A DNA stretch of 48,260 bases, taken from positions 1 through 48,260 of the forward strand of contig NZ_JAFFQA010000039.1 in the NCBI RefSeq assembly GCF_016919065.1. Reading direction: 5' to 3'. Positions within the stretch are counted from its first letter, which is position 1, and each line of letters starts with the position of its first letter. This DNA is from Desulfobulbus rhabdoformis. GTDB lineage: Bacteria; Desulfobacterota; Desulfobulbia; Desulfobulbales; Desulfobulbaceae. This document shows, piece by piece, positions 13,995 through 23,042 of this stretch. A model generated the notes under the pieces. It saw only the letters and a program-made list of their open reading frames with translations. It was not told the origin of the DNA and did no database searches. The position numbers were made by a program, and so were the translations under genes.

Positions 13995-15926
13995 TCAGGT
14001 GGGTTCAGAGAAGGTATTGGGGTGCATTTCCATTTTCAGGGCCTGGGCAAGTTCGTGGAGCGAATAGGGCTTTTTTACAAACTGACTGATCCCCAGGTCC
14101 ATGGCCCGTTGTATGTCTTGGGCACTGGAATAGCCACTGGTGATAACCGCCTTTTGTTGCGGTCGGTGATGGAGAATTTTTTCAAAGGTCTCGCAGCCGT
14201 TCATGCCTGGATCCATGAGCATGTCAAGAATCACCAGATCCACAGGTGTGCTTTTGGTGAACTCCACCGCCTCTTCACCGGACGCAACGGTTATGGGGTT
14301 GTACCCCAGGCGGCGCAGGAGTCTGCTTGCGATCTCACGTTGGCTTTTTTGGTCATCCACCACCAGGATGGATTCACCTTTGCCCTGAAAGTGTTGTGTC
14401 GCAGGATTTTGTTTGATTGGGAGGTAGCTTCCGGATTTTGAAGCGGGAAAATAAAGCGCAAACATTGAGCCTTTGCTGGAGCTGACCACATCGATGTAAC
14501 CACCGTGGTCATGGACCGTATTCCAGACCACGGCCAGTCCAAGGCCTGTGCCACTACGGCCCATCATTTTTTTGCTGTAAAAGGGGCTGAAGATCTGTTC
14601 GATATCGGTACGTGAGATGCCGGGCCCATCATCTTCAACCGAAATCACGATATAGTCGCCCGGTTCAATGGTTTCATACCCCTGGTGTGCTGAGGTCAGA
14701 TGAATGTTTTTAGTGGCAACGATAATTTGGCCGGTCTTCTGGATAGCCTCAGCCGCATTGTTGACCAGATTCATGATGGATTTGGAGAGGTGGATGGCGG
14801 AGCAATTAATCAGTTTAAGTTTTCCCTCAAGGTAAGGCGTGACCTTGACATCAGGATAGCGTTGCCCCATCTCCCGAAATTCCACAGAGTTGAGATATTC
14901 GGTGATCAGGGCGTTGGCATTTTGCAGCTCTTTTTTACAGGTGGCGCCACGGGCAACGGTGAGGAGGTCGTTGACCACGGCAGCAGCACGTTTGCCTGCC
15001 TCACGGATCATCATCAGTTCTTCCCGTTGTTTGAAATCAGGGCCGAGATCCATCAAGAGTAATTCCGGGTAGGTGACGATGCCTGCCATGATATTGTTCA
15101 GGTCATGTGCCACAGAGCTTGCCATGAGCCCTAGTGATTCCATGCGTTTGGCATCAGCAAGTTTCTCCATCAGCGCCATCTTCTGTTGCAAGGCAAGCTC
15201 ATTTTCTGTGACATCGCGGATGGATGCAACCTGTACCTGACGTCCTCGAAAGTCGATGTGCTTCACCCTAAATTCCACCGGGAATGTGGAACCGTCTTTA
15301 CGGATGCCCCGTGCTTCAAATGGCCCTATGGTCTCAGGATCGGCATGGTGTTCCATGGCACGAATGGATGAGCGATCCAGGAGGATGTCAAAGATCTGCT
15401 GGCCAAGCAGTTCCTCTGCCTGATACCCAAACATGGTGCAGAGTTGGGTATTTGTCTGCAGCAGTTCCCCGCGTTCATAGATGATAATTCCTTCCCAAGT
15501 CGCCTGAGCCAACTGGCGAAACCGTTTTTCACTGTTATGAAGATCCCGTGAGAGCTGTTTGTGGCTAATGGCCTGAGCAAGAGTTCGCAGCAGGCGTTGT
15601 GGTGAGCAGGGTTTACGCAGGTAATCGTATACGCCCTGCCTGAGCGACTCGACAGCATTGTCGACGGTGGCATTCCCGGTCATGATGATGATCGCGGTAT
15701 CCGGGTGGTGCTGCCCCAGATGGGCAGCTATCTGGTTGCCACTGATATCGGGAAGATTGATATCGACAAGAGCCGCAGAGAAATTCTGCTCTTCGAGTAG
15801 CACTTCTGCCTCTTGACCTGTGTTGGCTATAGCGACTTGATACCCTTCTGATTCCAGCAGGAACTCAAGACTGCTGCAGAAGCGGACTTCATCGTCAACG
15901 AGGAGAACTGAATGCAAATTTTGCAT
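13995..15926 (-). CDS. Hybrid sensor histidine kinase (REC-PAS-HisKA-HATPase-REC)
   Basis: 643 residues, soluble. An N-terminal receiver (about 5-120) has phospho-acceptor D55 in VDINLPD and the K in YLRKP. A PAS domain (about 135-245) follows, then a HisKA box SVAHDLNN (H274), an HATPase domain (NNAAEA, DGPGIS, GTGLGLAVVWN) and a C-terminal receiver (about 515-635; DMLMDPGMNG). The receiver at the front suggests that another kinase feeds it; no output DNA-binding domain is present. No partner regulator adjoins it. The ATG lacks a clear ribosome-binding site. Confidence 0.9.
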   Translation of the reverse strand: MQNLHSVLLVDDEVRFCSSLEFLLESEGYQVAIANTGQEAEVLLEEQNFSAALVDINLPDISGNQIAAHLGQHHPDTAIIIMTGNATVDNAVESLRQGVYDYLRKPCSPQRLLRTLAQAISHKQLSRDLHNSEKRFRQLAQATWEGIIIYERGELLQTNTQLCTMFGYQAEELLGQQIFDILLDRSSIRAMEHHADPETIGPFEARGIRKDGSTFPVEFRVKHIDFRGRQVQVASIRDVTENELALQQKMALMEKLADAKRMESLGLMASSVAHDLNNIMAGIVTYPELLLMDLGPDFKQREELMMIREAGKRAAAVVNDLLTVARGATCKKELQNANALITEYLNSVEFREMGQRYPDVKVTPYLEGKLKLINCSAIHLSKSIMNLVNNAAEAIQKTGQIIVATKNIHLTSAHQGYETIEPGDYIVISVEDDGPGISRTDIEQIFSPFYSKKMMGRSGTGLGLAVVWNTVHDHGGYIDVVSSSKGSMFALYFPASKSGSYLPIKQNPATQHFQGKGESILVVDDQKSQREIASRLLRRLGYNPITVASGEEAVEFTKSTPVDLVILDMLMDPGMNGCETFEKILHHRPQQKAVITSGYSSAQDIQRAMDLGISQFVKKPYSLHELAQALKMEMHPNTFSEPT

Positions 15927-15975
15927 GAAGAAATGTAAAAGGAAACCCTGCTATTAAGGAAAAATCATATTGTCA

Positions 15976-16186
15976 CCTGAATTCGTGAGCATTCAGGTGT
16001 GTGTCAGTTTCGTTGTTGGTGACATGTCGATTAAAGTGCACTATATCGGCGTGTTACGGGCAATGAAGGTGGCGTGCCTGGATGCCCCAAGGGGGGAAGC
16101 TGAATAGGGAATGTGATTATACATAAATCCTCGTTTATTTCAGTGGATCTACTGTTCAGCGATCACACGCCGTCACGGATTCAGGT
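15976..16186. repeat. ACCTGAATCCGTG palindromic repeat, long composite copy H (211 bp)
   Basis: The left end ACCTGAATTCGTGAGCATTC continues to AGGT and is itself a small perfect hairpin (ACCTGAAT/ATTCAGGT). The right end is TGTTCAGCGATCACACGCCG followed by TCACGGATTCAGGT. The middle (about 150 bases) has no ORF. It fills most of the gap between the two histidine-kinase genes. Confidence 0.8.
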
Positions 16187-16295
16187 GTCAGTCAAAAACT
16201 ACTTCTACGTGTAAATGACTCACAAAATTTATTCAAGCCTGTATGGCATGAAATGTCCAATGAAAAAAATAAAGAAGTGAATGGTTCCAAGGGAT

Positions 16296-18431
16296 TCAGG
16301 GCATTTTTAGCGGCAGACACAGAGTGAAAAGCGTCTGGCCGGGTGTTGAGGAGCAGTGCAGTTGTCCTCCCATCTGTTTTGCAAGAGATAAGGCAATCGA
16401 GAGCCCCAGTCCACGATGTGCGCTGTTTTTGGTGGAGAACCCTGAATGAAAAAGTTCTTTTTTGTGTTCTTGCGAGATGCCGGGCCCGGTATCTTCCACG
16501 TGGATGTACACCTGGTCATCGCGGAGCTCTGTGTGGATCTTGACAGTCCCGCAAGTGTCAACAGATTCAAGTGCGTTTTTTATCAGGTTGTGCACGATCT
16601 GCTGCAGGTAGCCGGGATCCACCATGAACTCAAGGGGCTCATCCGGAGCCTGAAACTGCAGTAGGACCTCACCCTTGGCATCAAGCGTTGCCTGAAAGGG
16701 CGCGATGATTTTCTGAAGCGCTTGGGTCAGCTCAAGGGAAACCGGGCTGGGGGGTGGATTGCCTGTACTGAGATCTTCAAGGCCGCGGGTAATTCGGGTC
16801 AGCCGCTCCAACTCGTCGTCAATGATCCCAACCTCAGCGTTGATTGGGTCGCCCTTTGCAAGTTTTCGTTCCAGAATATGGAGGTAATTGCGGACAATTG
16901 CCAACGGGTTGTTGATCTCATGGCCGATTTTTCGTGCAACCAGGGTGGCGGCAGCCAATCGTTCTGAGACGATACGCTGGGTTTGCACTCGACGCATGTT
17001 TTCAAGTTGGAGCGCCATGGCAGCCTGCCCGGCCAGCATCTGTAAGCCATCGAGATGGTTTTTCAGTGAATCATAGGCTTTTGCCTTCAGGCCAATGACT
17101 AAAAGCCCTTCAAATTGTTCGTGGCAGAGCAGAGGAAAGACTATCATTCCCTCGGAATGCATGAGGTTGAGCAGCTGTGCATCAAAGAGGTGAGCTGGTT
17201 TCTCCTGGGATGTCCGGGCTGCAAAAGAGTGTTGCACGTGCCCGCTCTCCATGGCAAGGGCCAGAAGGCTGTCTGGTGAGTTAAGGGCATCGAATTCAAG
17301 CTGTCTTGTGTTTGCGGCCAACATGTTCTCAGTAGAGGGCTGAGCAACAAGTGTTCCTTTCTCTCCCCGGGGAAGCAACAGCAGTGTCTTTTTTTCGTTG
17401 AATAGAATTTGCACCCCTTGCTCAACAGCAGAGACGATATGTTGCTGCTCCTCTGCTTTGAGTAGGGTTTCCAGGAGTCCGTTGAGTTGGGAAATATCGC
17501 GAATGCGGGTAATCAGCCCCAGCGACGTCTCTCTATGGGCTTCCTCTGTTTCCGGGTCGTTGTCATGTGATGTCTTGTTGAGTTTAGGCAGGCGTACACC
17601 AAGGTGATCTGCCAGCTCTGCAACCTGTTCATCGATACCGGCAATCAGCGGCCCTATATCCTCAGGAGCAAGGGAAAAGAGGTGTTTTGCTGCCTCCACA
17701 CATTCTGGAGCGTCTGGGGGATTATGGCTGAGCAGGTCAGCAAAGCAGATAATTTTGGTGAGGGGGAGCGCCTGTCGCACTTCGGCAACACTGTGGTGGT
17801 GGTAGCGGATGGCGTCACCAATGAGTGGAGGAAGCTGCCACTCCTCACAGAGCCAAGCACCGGCCTGGCAGTGGTTAATCTGCAGTTTTTCCTCTTCAAG
17901 AAAGGCGAGTCGCGCATTGGTACAACGGATTCCTTTTAAGAGGAGGGGGGCATAACTGCCGGGAAAGGCCATCCAGAGCAGCAGCTTTCCAATATCGTGC
18001 AAAAGTCCGGCGAGATAGGCCTCGGATGGGTCTGTCTTGGCGTGAACAAGAGCAAGCTTTTGGGCCAGGAGAGCATTGCTGAAGGAGTGGTGCCAAAATC
18101 TGTCCATGTTGAGCAGACCATTGGTCTGAACTCGACGAAATACCTGCTGCACAGAAACGGAAATGACCAGATTGCGTATGGAGTCAATGCCCAGATAGAC
18201 AACCGCCTGCTCAATAGTATTGATGGATTTTCGTGGACCAATAAAGGCGGAGTTGACCAACTGTAACACCTTGGCACTGAGTGCTGCATCTTTGTTGACA
18301 ATCTGGGCAACTTCCTGAATATCAACGTCCGGAGCCTGGCATTTGTCGAGCAGACGCACCAAAACCTGGGGCATACTGGGCAGGTTGCCGGAAATTTTCA
18401 GATTATAGAGTGCGTCGTGTTGGGTGTTCAT
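16296..18431 (-). CDS. HDOD-GAF sensor histidine kinase
   Basis: 711 residues, soluble. An HDOD domain (about 10-210) starts LPSMPQVLVRLLDKC and keeps LLHDIGK (143-149), part of an HD-type motif that HDOD domains often lack. A GAF-like sensor domain (about 320-475) follows, then HisKA KIGHEINNPL (H504) and an HATPase domain (NALESV, DTGPGIS, RGLGLSIALSLAKQMGG). HDOD proteins often link signalling to motility or stress; joining one directly to a histidine kinase is uncommon. It has no cognate response regulator beside it. No strong ribosome-binding site precedes the ATG. Confidence 0.87.
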   Translation of the reverse strand: MNTQHDALYNLKISGNLPSMPQVLVRLLDKCQAPDVDIQEVAQIVNKDAALSAKVLQLVNSAFIGPRKSINTIEQAVVYLGIDSIRNLVISVSVQQVFRRVQTNGLLNMDRFWHHSFSNALLAQKLALVHAKTDPSEAYLAGLLHDIGKLLLWMAFPGSYAPLLLKGIRCTNARLAFLEEEKLQINHCQAGAWLCEEWQLPPLIGDAIRYHHHSVAEVRQALPLTKIICFADLLSHNPPDAPECVEAAKHLFSLAPEDIGPLIAGIDEQVAELADHLGVRLPKLNKTSHDNDPETEEAHRETSLGLITRIRDISQLNGLLETLLKAEEQQHIVSAVEQGVQILFNEKKTLLLLPRGEKGTLVAQPSTENMLAANTRQLEFDALNSPDSLLALAMESGHVQHSFAARTSQEKPAHLFDAQLLNLMHSEGMIVFPLLCHEQFEGLLVIGLKAKAYDSLKNHLDGLQMLAGQAAMALQLENMRRVQTQRIVSERLAAATLVARKIGHEINNPLAIVRNYLHILERKLAKGDPINAEVGIIDDELERLTRITRGLEDLSTGNPPPSPVSLELTQALQKIIAPFQATLDAKGEVLLQFQAPDEPLEFMVDPGYLQQIVHNLIKNALESVDTCGTVKIHTELRDDQVYIHVEDTGPGISQEHKKELFHSGFSTKNSAHRGLGLSIALSLAKQMGGQLHCSSTPGQTLFTLCLPLKMP

Positions 18432-18669
18432 GGAGTAACAGTCCGGAAGTTCGGAATTTTATAAAATTCTGTCTCTGTATAGCAGAGCAGTGGGCAAAAA
18501 TCCAGTGTATCAAGACAAGAAACAGTTTTTACATGGTGAAATATCCCCCAGTTTCCAGGCCCGTCTGTCAGCAGGCTATGAATGGCTCTTGGGGACGGGG
18601 TAAAATACGCTTGACCCTACTTATTGCTATTCGTTAGGGTTTATCAGTAAATACCCGTTCAATCCATAT

Positions 18670-18721
18670 CCTGAATTTGTGATGGCTGGTGATCGCTGAA
18701 CAGCAGACTCACGAATTCTGG
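18670..18721. repeat. ACCTGAATCCGTG palindromic repeat, copy I
   Basis: CCTGAATTTGTGATGGCTGG, GTGATCGCTGAACAG and CTCACGAATTCTGG preserve the family ends and the inner GTGATCGCTGAACAG motif also seen (inverted) in copy H. It lies in the divergent region between the HDOD kinase gene and mtnA. Confidence 0.75.
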
Positions 18722-18793
18722 CAAGTTTTAATGCAATCCCGCTCCTCCTGAGAGCTATGAGAGTGGGGAAAATAATGTAAGGAGAGTCCTACG

Positions 18794-19885
18794 GTGAAGG
18801 TAAACGGCACAGCATATCGGTCTATCTGGCTGGCAGATGATGGGAAAGGGGTGGAAATTATCGATCAGACCCTGCTTCCTTTTCAATTCAAGGTTGTTCG
18901 CCTGGATACGCTTGAACAGGCTATGGATGCCATCAGTCGCATGCTGGTTCGTGGCGCGCCCTTGATTGGTGCGACAGCAGCCTATGGGATTTGTCTTGGT
19001 TTACGTGCAGATCAAGGTTCAGAAGCGCTTAAAAAAATGGGTGAGCAACTGATCGGTTGTCGTCCGACCGCGGTCAACCTGCGCTGGGCAGTAGAACGGA
19101 TGCTGCAAGTGCTGCTGCCGCTTGAGGAAGAGCAGCGACTGCAGGCCGCCTACGCCGAAGCTGCAAAAATCTGCGAAGAGGATGTTCTTACCAATGAGTC
19201 CATCGGCCGGCATGGGGCCAAACTGATAGCCGAGGTGTATGCCAGAAACGGCGGTAATCCCGTGAACGTACTGACGCACTGCAATGCCGGCTGGCTGGCG
19301 ACGGTGGATTGGGGGACCGCCCTGGCACCGATCTTTAAGGCCAGCGAGCAGGGGATTCCGGTGCATGTTTGGGTGGATGAGACCCGACCCCGGAACCAGG
19401 GGGCCAGCCTCACTGCCTGGGAGCTGGTGGCAGCAGGGATAGACCATCATCTGATAGTGGATAACGCCGGTGGTCACCTCATGCAGCATGGCCAGGTTGA
19501 CCTCTGTATTGTGGGCACCGATCGCACCACGGCCAGCGGGGATGTCTGTAATAAGATCGGCACGTATCTCAAAGCACTGGCCGCCGCCGATAATGAGGTG
19601 CCTTTTTATGTGGCACTCCCCGGTTCGACAGTTGACTGGGGCGTGGATGACGGTGTGGCTCAGATCCCTATCGAAGAGCGCGGGCAGGATGAGGTTCTGC
19701 AGCTTATGGGGGTAGATGCCAGCGGTGGGGTAGGCCGGTTTTCCATTGCTCCGGCGGCGACGCAAGCCGTTAACCCGGCCTTTGATGTAACCCCGGCCCG
19801 CCTGGTGACAGGGCTCATTACCGAACGTGGCGTTTGCAGCGCCAGTAAGCAAGGGCTTTTAGGGCTCTATCCGGAGAAAGGATGA
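18794..19885 (+). CDS. mtnA: S-methyl-5-thioribose-1-phosphate isomerase
   Basis: 363 residues from GTG, with AAGGAGAG upstream. It has RGAPLIGATAAYG near the start, the catalytic cysteine in NVLTHCNAGWLAT, DETRPRNQGASLTAWEL and GTDRTTASGDVCNKIGTY, all matching MtnA/eIF2B-like isomerases. It converts the aldose phosphate from methylthioadenosine (or 5-deoxyadenosine) breakdown to the ketose. The next gene overlaps its last codons by 4 bases, so the aldolase is co-translated. No mtnP or mtnK lies in this window. Confidence 0.94.
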   Translation: MKVNGTAYRSIWLADDGKGVEIIDQTLLPFQFKVVRLDTLEQAMDAISRMLVRGAPLIGATAAYGICLGLRADQGSEALKKMGEQLIGCRPTAVNLRWAVERMLQVLLPLEEEQRLQAAYAEAAKICEEDVLTNESIGRHGAKLIAEVYARNGGNPVNVLTHCNAGWLATVDWGTALAPIFKASEQGIPVHVWVDETRPRNQGASLTAWELVAAGIDHHLIVDNAGGHLMQHGQVDLCIVGTDRTTASGDVCNKIGTYLKALAAADNEVPFYVALPGSTVDWGVDDGVAQIPIEERGQDEVLQLMGVDASGGVGRFSIAPAATQAVNPAFDVTPARLVTGLITERGVCSASKQGLLGLYPEKG

Positions 19886-20517
19886 TGGAGCGGGAGACAC
19901 TCTGCCAGCAACTATTGGCAACTGCCCGCTTGATGAACAGCCAGGGGCTTAATCAAGGGACCTCTGGCAACGTCAGTGCGCGCGCAGGAAATGGTTTTTT
20001 TATTACACCATCAGCGCTGCCCTATGACAAGTGTCAGCCAGAGGATATGGTTTTTGTGGACATGGATGGAGTGATTGAGGGAACGCGCAAACCTTCATCG
20101 GAGTGGCGCATGCACCGTGATATCTACGCCTCTTTTCCGGATGCTCAGGCCATTCTCCATGCACACAGCCCCTACTGCACCACCCTTGCCTGCCTGGAAC
20201 GGAATATTCCCGCCTTTCATTACATGGTCGCCATGGCAGGTGGTGATTCCATCCCCTGTGCCCCCTATGCCACCTTTGGCACCCAGGCCCTTTCTGATAC
20301 TGCGATTGAGGCACTTCAGGAGCGAAAGGCGACCCTGCTTGCCCATCATGGCATGCTCTGTTTTGAAGCAGATTTGGAGCGGGTCTTTGGGCTGGCCATT
20401 GAGGTGGAGACCCTGGCCCGAATGTATCTCCAGGCAATTCAGGTCAGCGAACCACCGGTGTTGTCGGATGAGGCCATGGCTGAGGTGCTCGCACGTTTTG
20501 GTACGTATAAGCCCTAA
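19882..20517 (+). CDS. Class II aldolase, FucA/Ald2-like
   Basis: 211 residues; ATGATGG start overlapping mtnA by ATGA. Zinc ligands are in HAHS and LAHHGM, and the FucA-type catalytic glutamate is in KPSSEWRMH. HYMVAMAGGDSIPCAPYATF is very close to fuculose-1-phosphate aldolase. Coupled to mtnA, it most likely splits 5-methylthio- or 5-deoxy-ribulose-1-phosphate into DHAP and an aldehyde (the DHAP shunt described for Ald2). The alternative is the MtnB dehydratase of the classic methionine salvage pathway, which belongs to the same fold. The FucA-like core favours the aldolase. Confidence 0.82.
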   Translation: MMERETLCQQLLATARLMNSQGLNQGTSGNVSARAGNGFFITPSALPYDKCQPEDMVFVDMDGVIEGTRKPSSEWRMHRDIYASFPDAQAILHAHSPYCTTLACLERNIPAFHYMVAMAGGDSIPCAPYATFGTQALSDTAIEALQERKATLLAHHGMLCFEADLERVFGLAIEVETLARMYLQAIQVSEPPVLSDEAMAEVLARFGTYKP

Positions 20518-20521
20518 TATC

Positions 20522-22690
20522 TTAAAGATAGATAAGCGCTCCCAGCTGGTAGACACCTACAGCCATGATAAAGGCAAAAAAGGTGTTAAATGCCATGGAA
20601 AAGGCTGCCCATTTCCAGGAGCCAGCCTCTTTGGCAATGCAGACCACGGTGACAAAGCAGGGGGCGTAGAACATGATAAAGACCATGACGGCCAAGGCTT
20701 TGACCGGATTCCAGCTCGAATCTTTGGCCAGACGATCCGAAAGTGAGGTCGAATCGTCTGAATCCACTTCACCCAGGGAGTAGGCTGTCCCTAGGGTGGA
20801 GATGATGACTTCCTTTGCCGCAAAACCACCAATCAAGGCAATATTGGTGCGCCAGTCAATACCGGCATACTGGCTGAACTGCTCAAAAGCAACACCAATT
20901 CTGCCACCATAGGAATGCTTGAGCCGCATCAGTGCCTGATCCGCATCGATTTTCCCCAGCGCCTGGTTGAGTTCTTCACTTCCAGACGTGTACGTCTTTT
21001 CTGCCTGTTGTCGCGCCGCATCAAAATGCGCAAGATCTTGATCGGAAAGGCCGGGGTAGGTCATCATTGCCCATATCAAGATAGAAATACCAAGAATAAC
21101 AGTTCCTGCCTTTTTCATGTACTGCCAGGTGCGCTCCCAGGTATGTATGAACAATCCTTTAATGGTGGGAAATCGGTAGGGAGGCAGTTCCATGACAAAG
21201 GGGGTTGATTCGCCTCTAAGAACGGTCATACGCAGAAGTTTGGCCGCACAGAGGGCTACGATCCAGGCCAGTAACGTAGCTAGAAACATATATCTGGCCT
21301 GATGGGCGGAAAAGAAGGTGCCAATGAGCAGGGTCAGCACCGGCAGCTTGGCACCACAGTTCATAAAGGGGACTGTGAGCAGGGTCGCCAAACGCTCCTT
21401 GGGAGAGCGCAGGGTGCGGGTTGCCATCACCCCGGGAACGGCGCAGCCCCCGGCAATGCCGCCGGAAACGATAAAGGGCATAACCGAAGAGCCGTGCAAT
21501 CCAAAAAAATGAAAGATGCGGTCCATCATAAAGGCCACTCTCGCCAGATAGCCCGAGTCTTCCAGCACAGCAATGCCAAAAAACATGAACATGATGATGG
21601 GAACAAATCCCATGACACCTCCCATTCCATCCACGACACCGGAGATAAGCATGGATTTGACCGGGCCGTCAGGCAGGAGACCATCGATGGTGGTGTTGAT
21701 CAGGGAAAAGAAGGAGGCGAGCCAGTCGACCATGACCGTGCTGTAGCTGAAGGTAAAGGTGTACAGCGCAAAAAGCACAAGGGCCATGATGAGCGGGCCC
21801 AAGAGCCTGTGGGTCACCACCTTGTCGATCCTGTCGGAGGTATAGAGCCTGTCCCCAACAAACTTTCGGGTGACAACCCCCTTGTGCATAACTGATTTGA
21901 TGTAGCCGTAGCGATGGTCGGCAATCATCGCCTCGGGGTAAATACCCAGGGTATGCTGCAGGTGGTTGGCCACTTCATCGCAGCGGGCCAACAGCCGCTT
22001 GGCTGCCTCGGGGGAGGTCGCCTGAGCCTTTTGTACAATCTGCTCGTCATTTTCCAGCAGTTTAACTCCGAGCCATCGTTGCGGGTAGATCGCGCGCAGT
22101 TCGTCAAGAAGCTCGAGATCCTCCCGCATATCGGCAAGGGTTTCATCCACGTCCGAGCCGTAGCGGAGAAATGCCGGTTGTGGGGTGGTGGTGGCCTCCG
22201 AAAGACGCAACACCGCATCTAAAAGTTCATCGACTCCTTTCCCTGTACGGGCGATAATGGGAACCACCGTCACTCCCAAGCGTTGCCCCAGTTCCTCGGT
22301 ATTGATGGCCAGGCCGCGCTTTTCCGCGACGTCCACCATGTTGAGTGCGATAATCAGGGGGACTCCCAGCTCAAGAAATTGACAACTGAGATAGAGGTTA
22401 CGCTCCAGGTTGGAGGCGTCGACCACATCAACCACCACATCGGGCTTCTCGTTGATGATAAAGTCCCGGGCGACCAGTTCTTCTACCGAGTAGGCCGTCA
22501 ACGAATAGGTGCCCGGCAGGTCAACCACACGAAGCCCCTTGCTTTTATGAAGACAACAGCCCTCTTTTTGTTCCACCGTTACACCTGGATAGTTGCCGAC
22601 GTGTTGCCTGGCACCGGTGAGGTGGTTGAAAAGAGTTGTTTTCCCCGCGTTGGGGTTACCTGCAAGTGCAATGGTCAGAGCGGTTTTCAT
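20522..22690 (-). CDS. feoB: Ferrous iron transporter FeoB
   Basis: 722 residues. An N-terminal G domain has G1 GNPNAGKTT (11-19), the switch segment HVGNYPGVTVEQKEG, DLPGTYSL (G3) and ALNMVD (G4-like). About eight membrane helices with Gate domains follow (SGGIAGGCAVPGVMATRTL, MNCGAKLPVLTLL). It brings Fe(II) through the inner membrane. It is the last gene of a leftward feoA-small protein-feoB group, and it meets the aldolase gene with a 4-base gap and no visible terminator. Confidence 0.97.
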   Translation of the reverse strand: MKTALTIALAGNPNAGKTTLFNHLTGARQHVGNYPGVTVEQKEGCCLHKSKGLRVVDLPGTYSLTAYSVEELVARDFIINEKPDVVVDVVDASNLERNLYLSCQFLELGVPLIIALNMVDVAEKRGLAINTEELGQRLGVTVVPIIARTGKGVDELLDAVLRLSEATTTPQPAFLRYGSDVDETLADMREDLELLDELRAIYPQRWLGVKLLENDEQIVQKAQATSPEAAKRLLARCDEVANHLQHTLGIYPEAMIADHRYGYIKSVMHKGVVTRKFVGDRLYTSDRIDKVVTHRLLGPLIMALVLFALYTFTFSYSTVMVDWLASFFSLINTTIDGLLPDGPVKSMLISGVVDGMGGVMGFVPIIMFMFFGIAVLEDSGYLARVAFMMDRIFHFFGLHGSSVMPFIVSGGIAGGCAVPGVMATRTLRSPKERLATLLTVPFMNCGAKLPVLTLLIGTFFSAHQARYMFLATLLAWIVALCAAKLLRMTVLRGESTPFVMELPPYRFPTIKGLFIHTWERTWQYMKKAGTVILGISILIWAMMTYPGLSDQDLAHFDAARQQAEKTYTSGSEELNQALGKIDADQALMRLKHSYGGRIGVAFEQFSQYAGIDWRTNIALIGGFAAKEVIISTLGTAYSLGEVDSDDSTSLSDRLAKDSSWNPVKALAVMVFIMFYAPCFVTVVCIAKEAGSWKWAAFSMAFNTFFAFIMAVGVYQLGALIYL

Positions 22691-22811
22691 GGATGGTGGA
22701 GCTCTACTGGGCAGAGGTGGAGGGGGATAAGGGGCCTTTGATGCGAGTGGACCGAGTTACTCCACGCGCTATGAGACCTTGGCCATCAAAAAAATATAGG
22801 GTCAAGTTTGT

Positions 22812-22988
22812 TCAAGGCCTGTGCATGGGGAAAGGGCTCTTTAAAGACTTGGATTGGGTTTGATCCAGGCAGCCGGAACAACCACAGCCGCAACCAGGCG
22901 TCTGGCCAGAACTGAAAGTCTTGTAGAGTCTTCGGCCGAGAAAAAATATGGCTCCTGCCACAATCACAACAACGATGATCTGTTGCAT
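22812..22988 (-). CDS. FeoB-associated Cys-rich membrane protein
   Basis: 58 residues; AAGGAGG lies 6 bases before the ATG. One N-terminal membrane helix (QQIIVVVIVAGAIFFLG) is followed by basic RRLYK and then GCGCGCSGC, a tight cysteine cluster. This is the layout of the FeoB_associated family (often called FeoC-like or Cys-rich Feo protein). It lies between feoA and feoB, which supports a role in iron handling at FeoB. Its length keeps it below common gene-calling cut-offs. Confidence 0.85.
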   Translation of the reverse strand: MQQIIVVVIVAGAIFFLGRRLYKTFSSGQTPGCGCGCSGCLDQTQSKSLKSPFPMHRP

Positions 22989-23042
22989 GTGTGCCTCCTT
23001 GTACGAAAGTATACAGTAGACAATGACTGAGCAGTCAGGGGA

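Noticed and set aside
8382..18721. CRISPR array as an explanation of the repeats
   Set aside because: Copies are kilobases apart, palindromic, of variable length and separated by genes; no regular spacers or cas genes.
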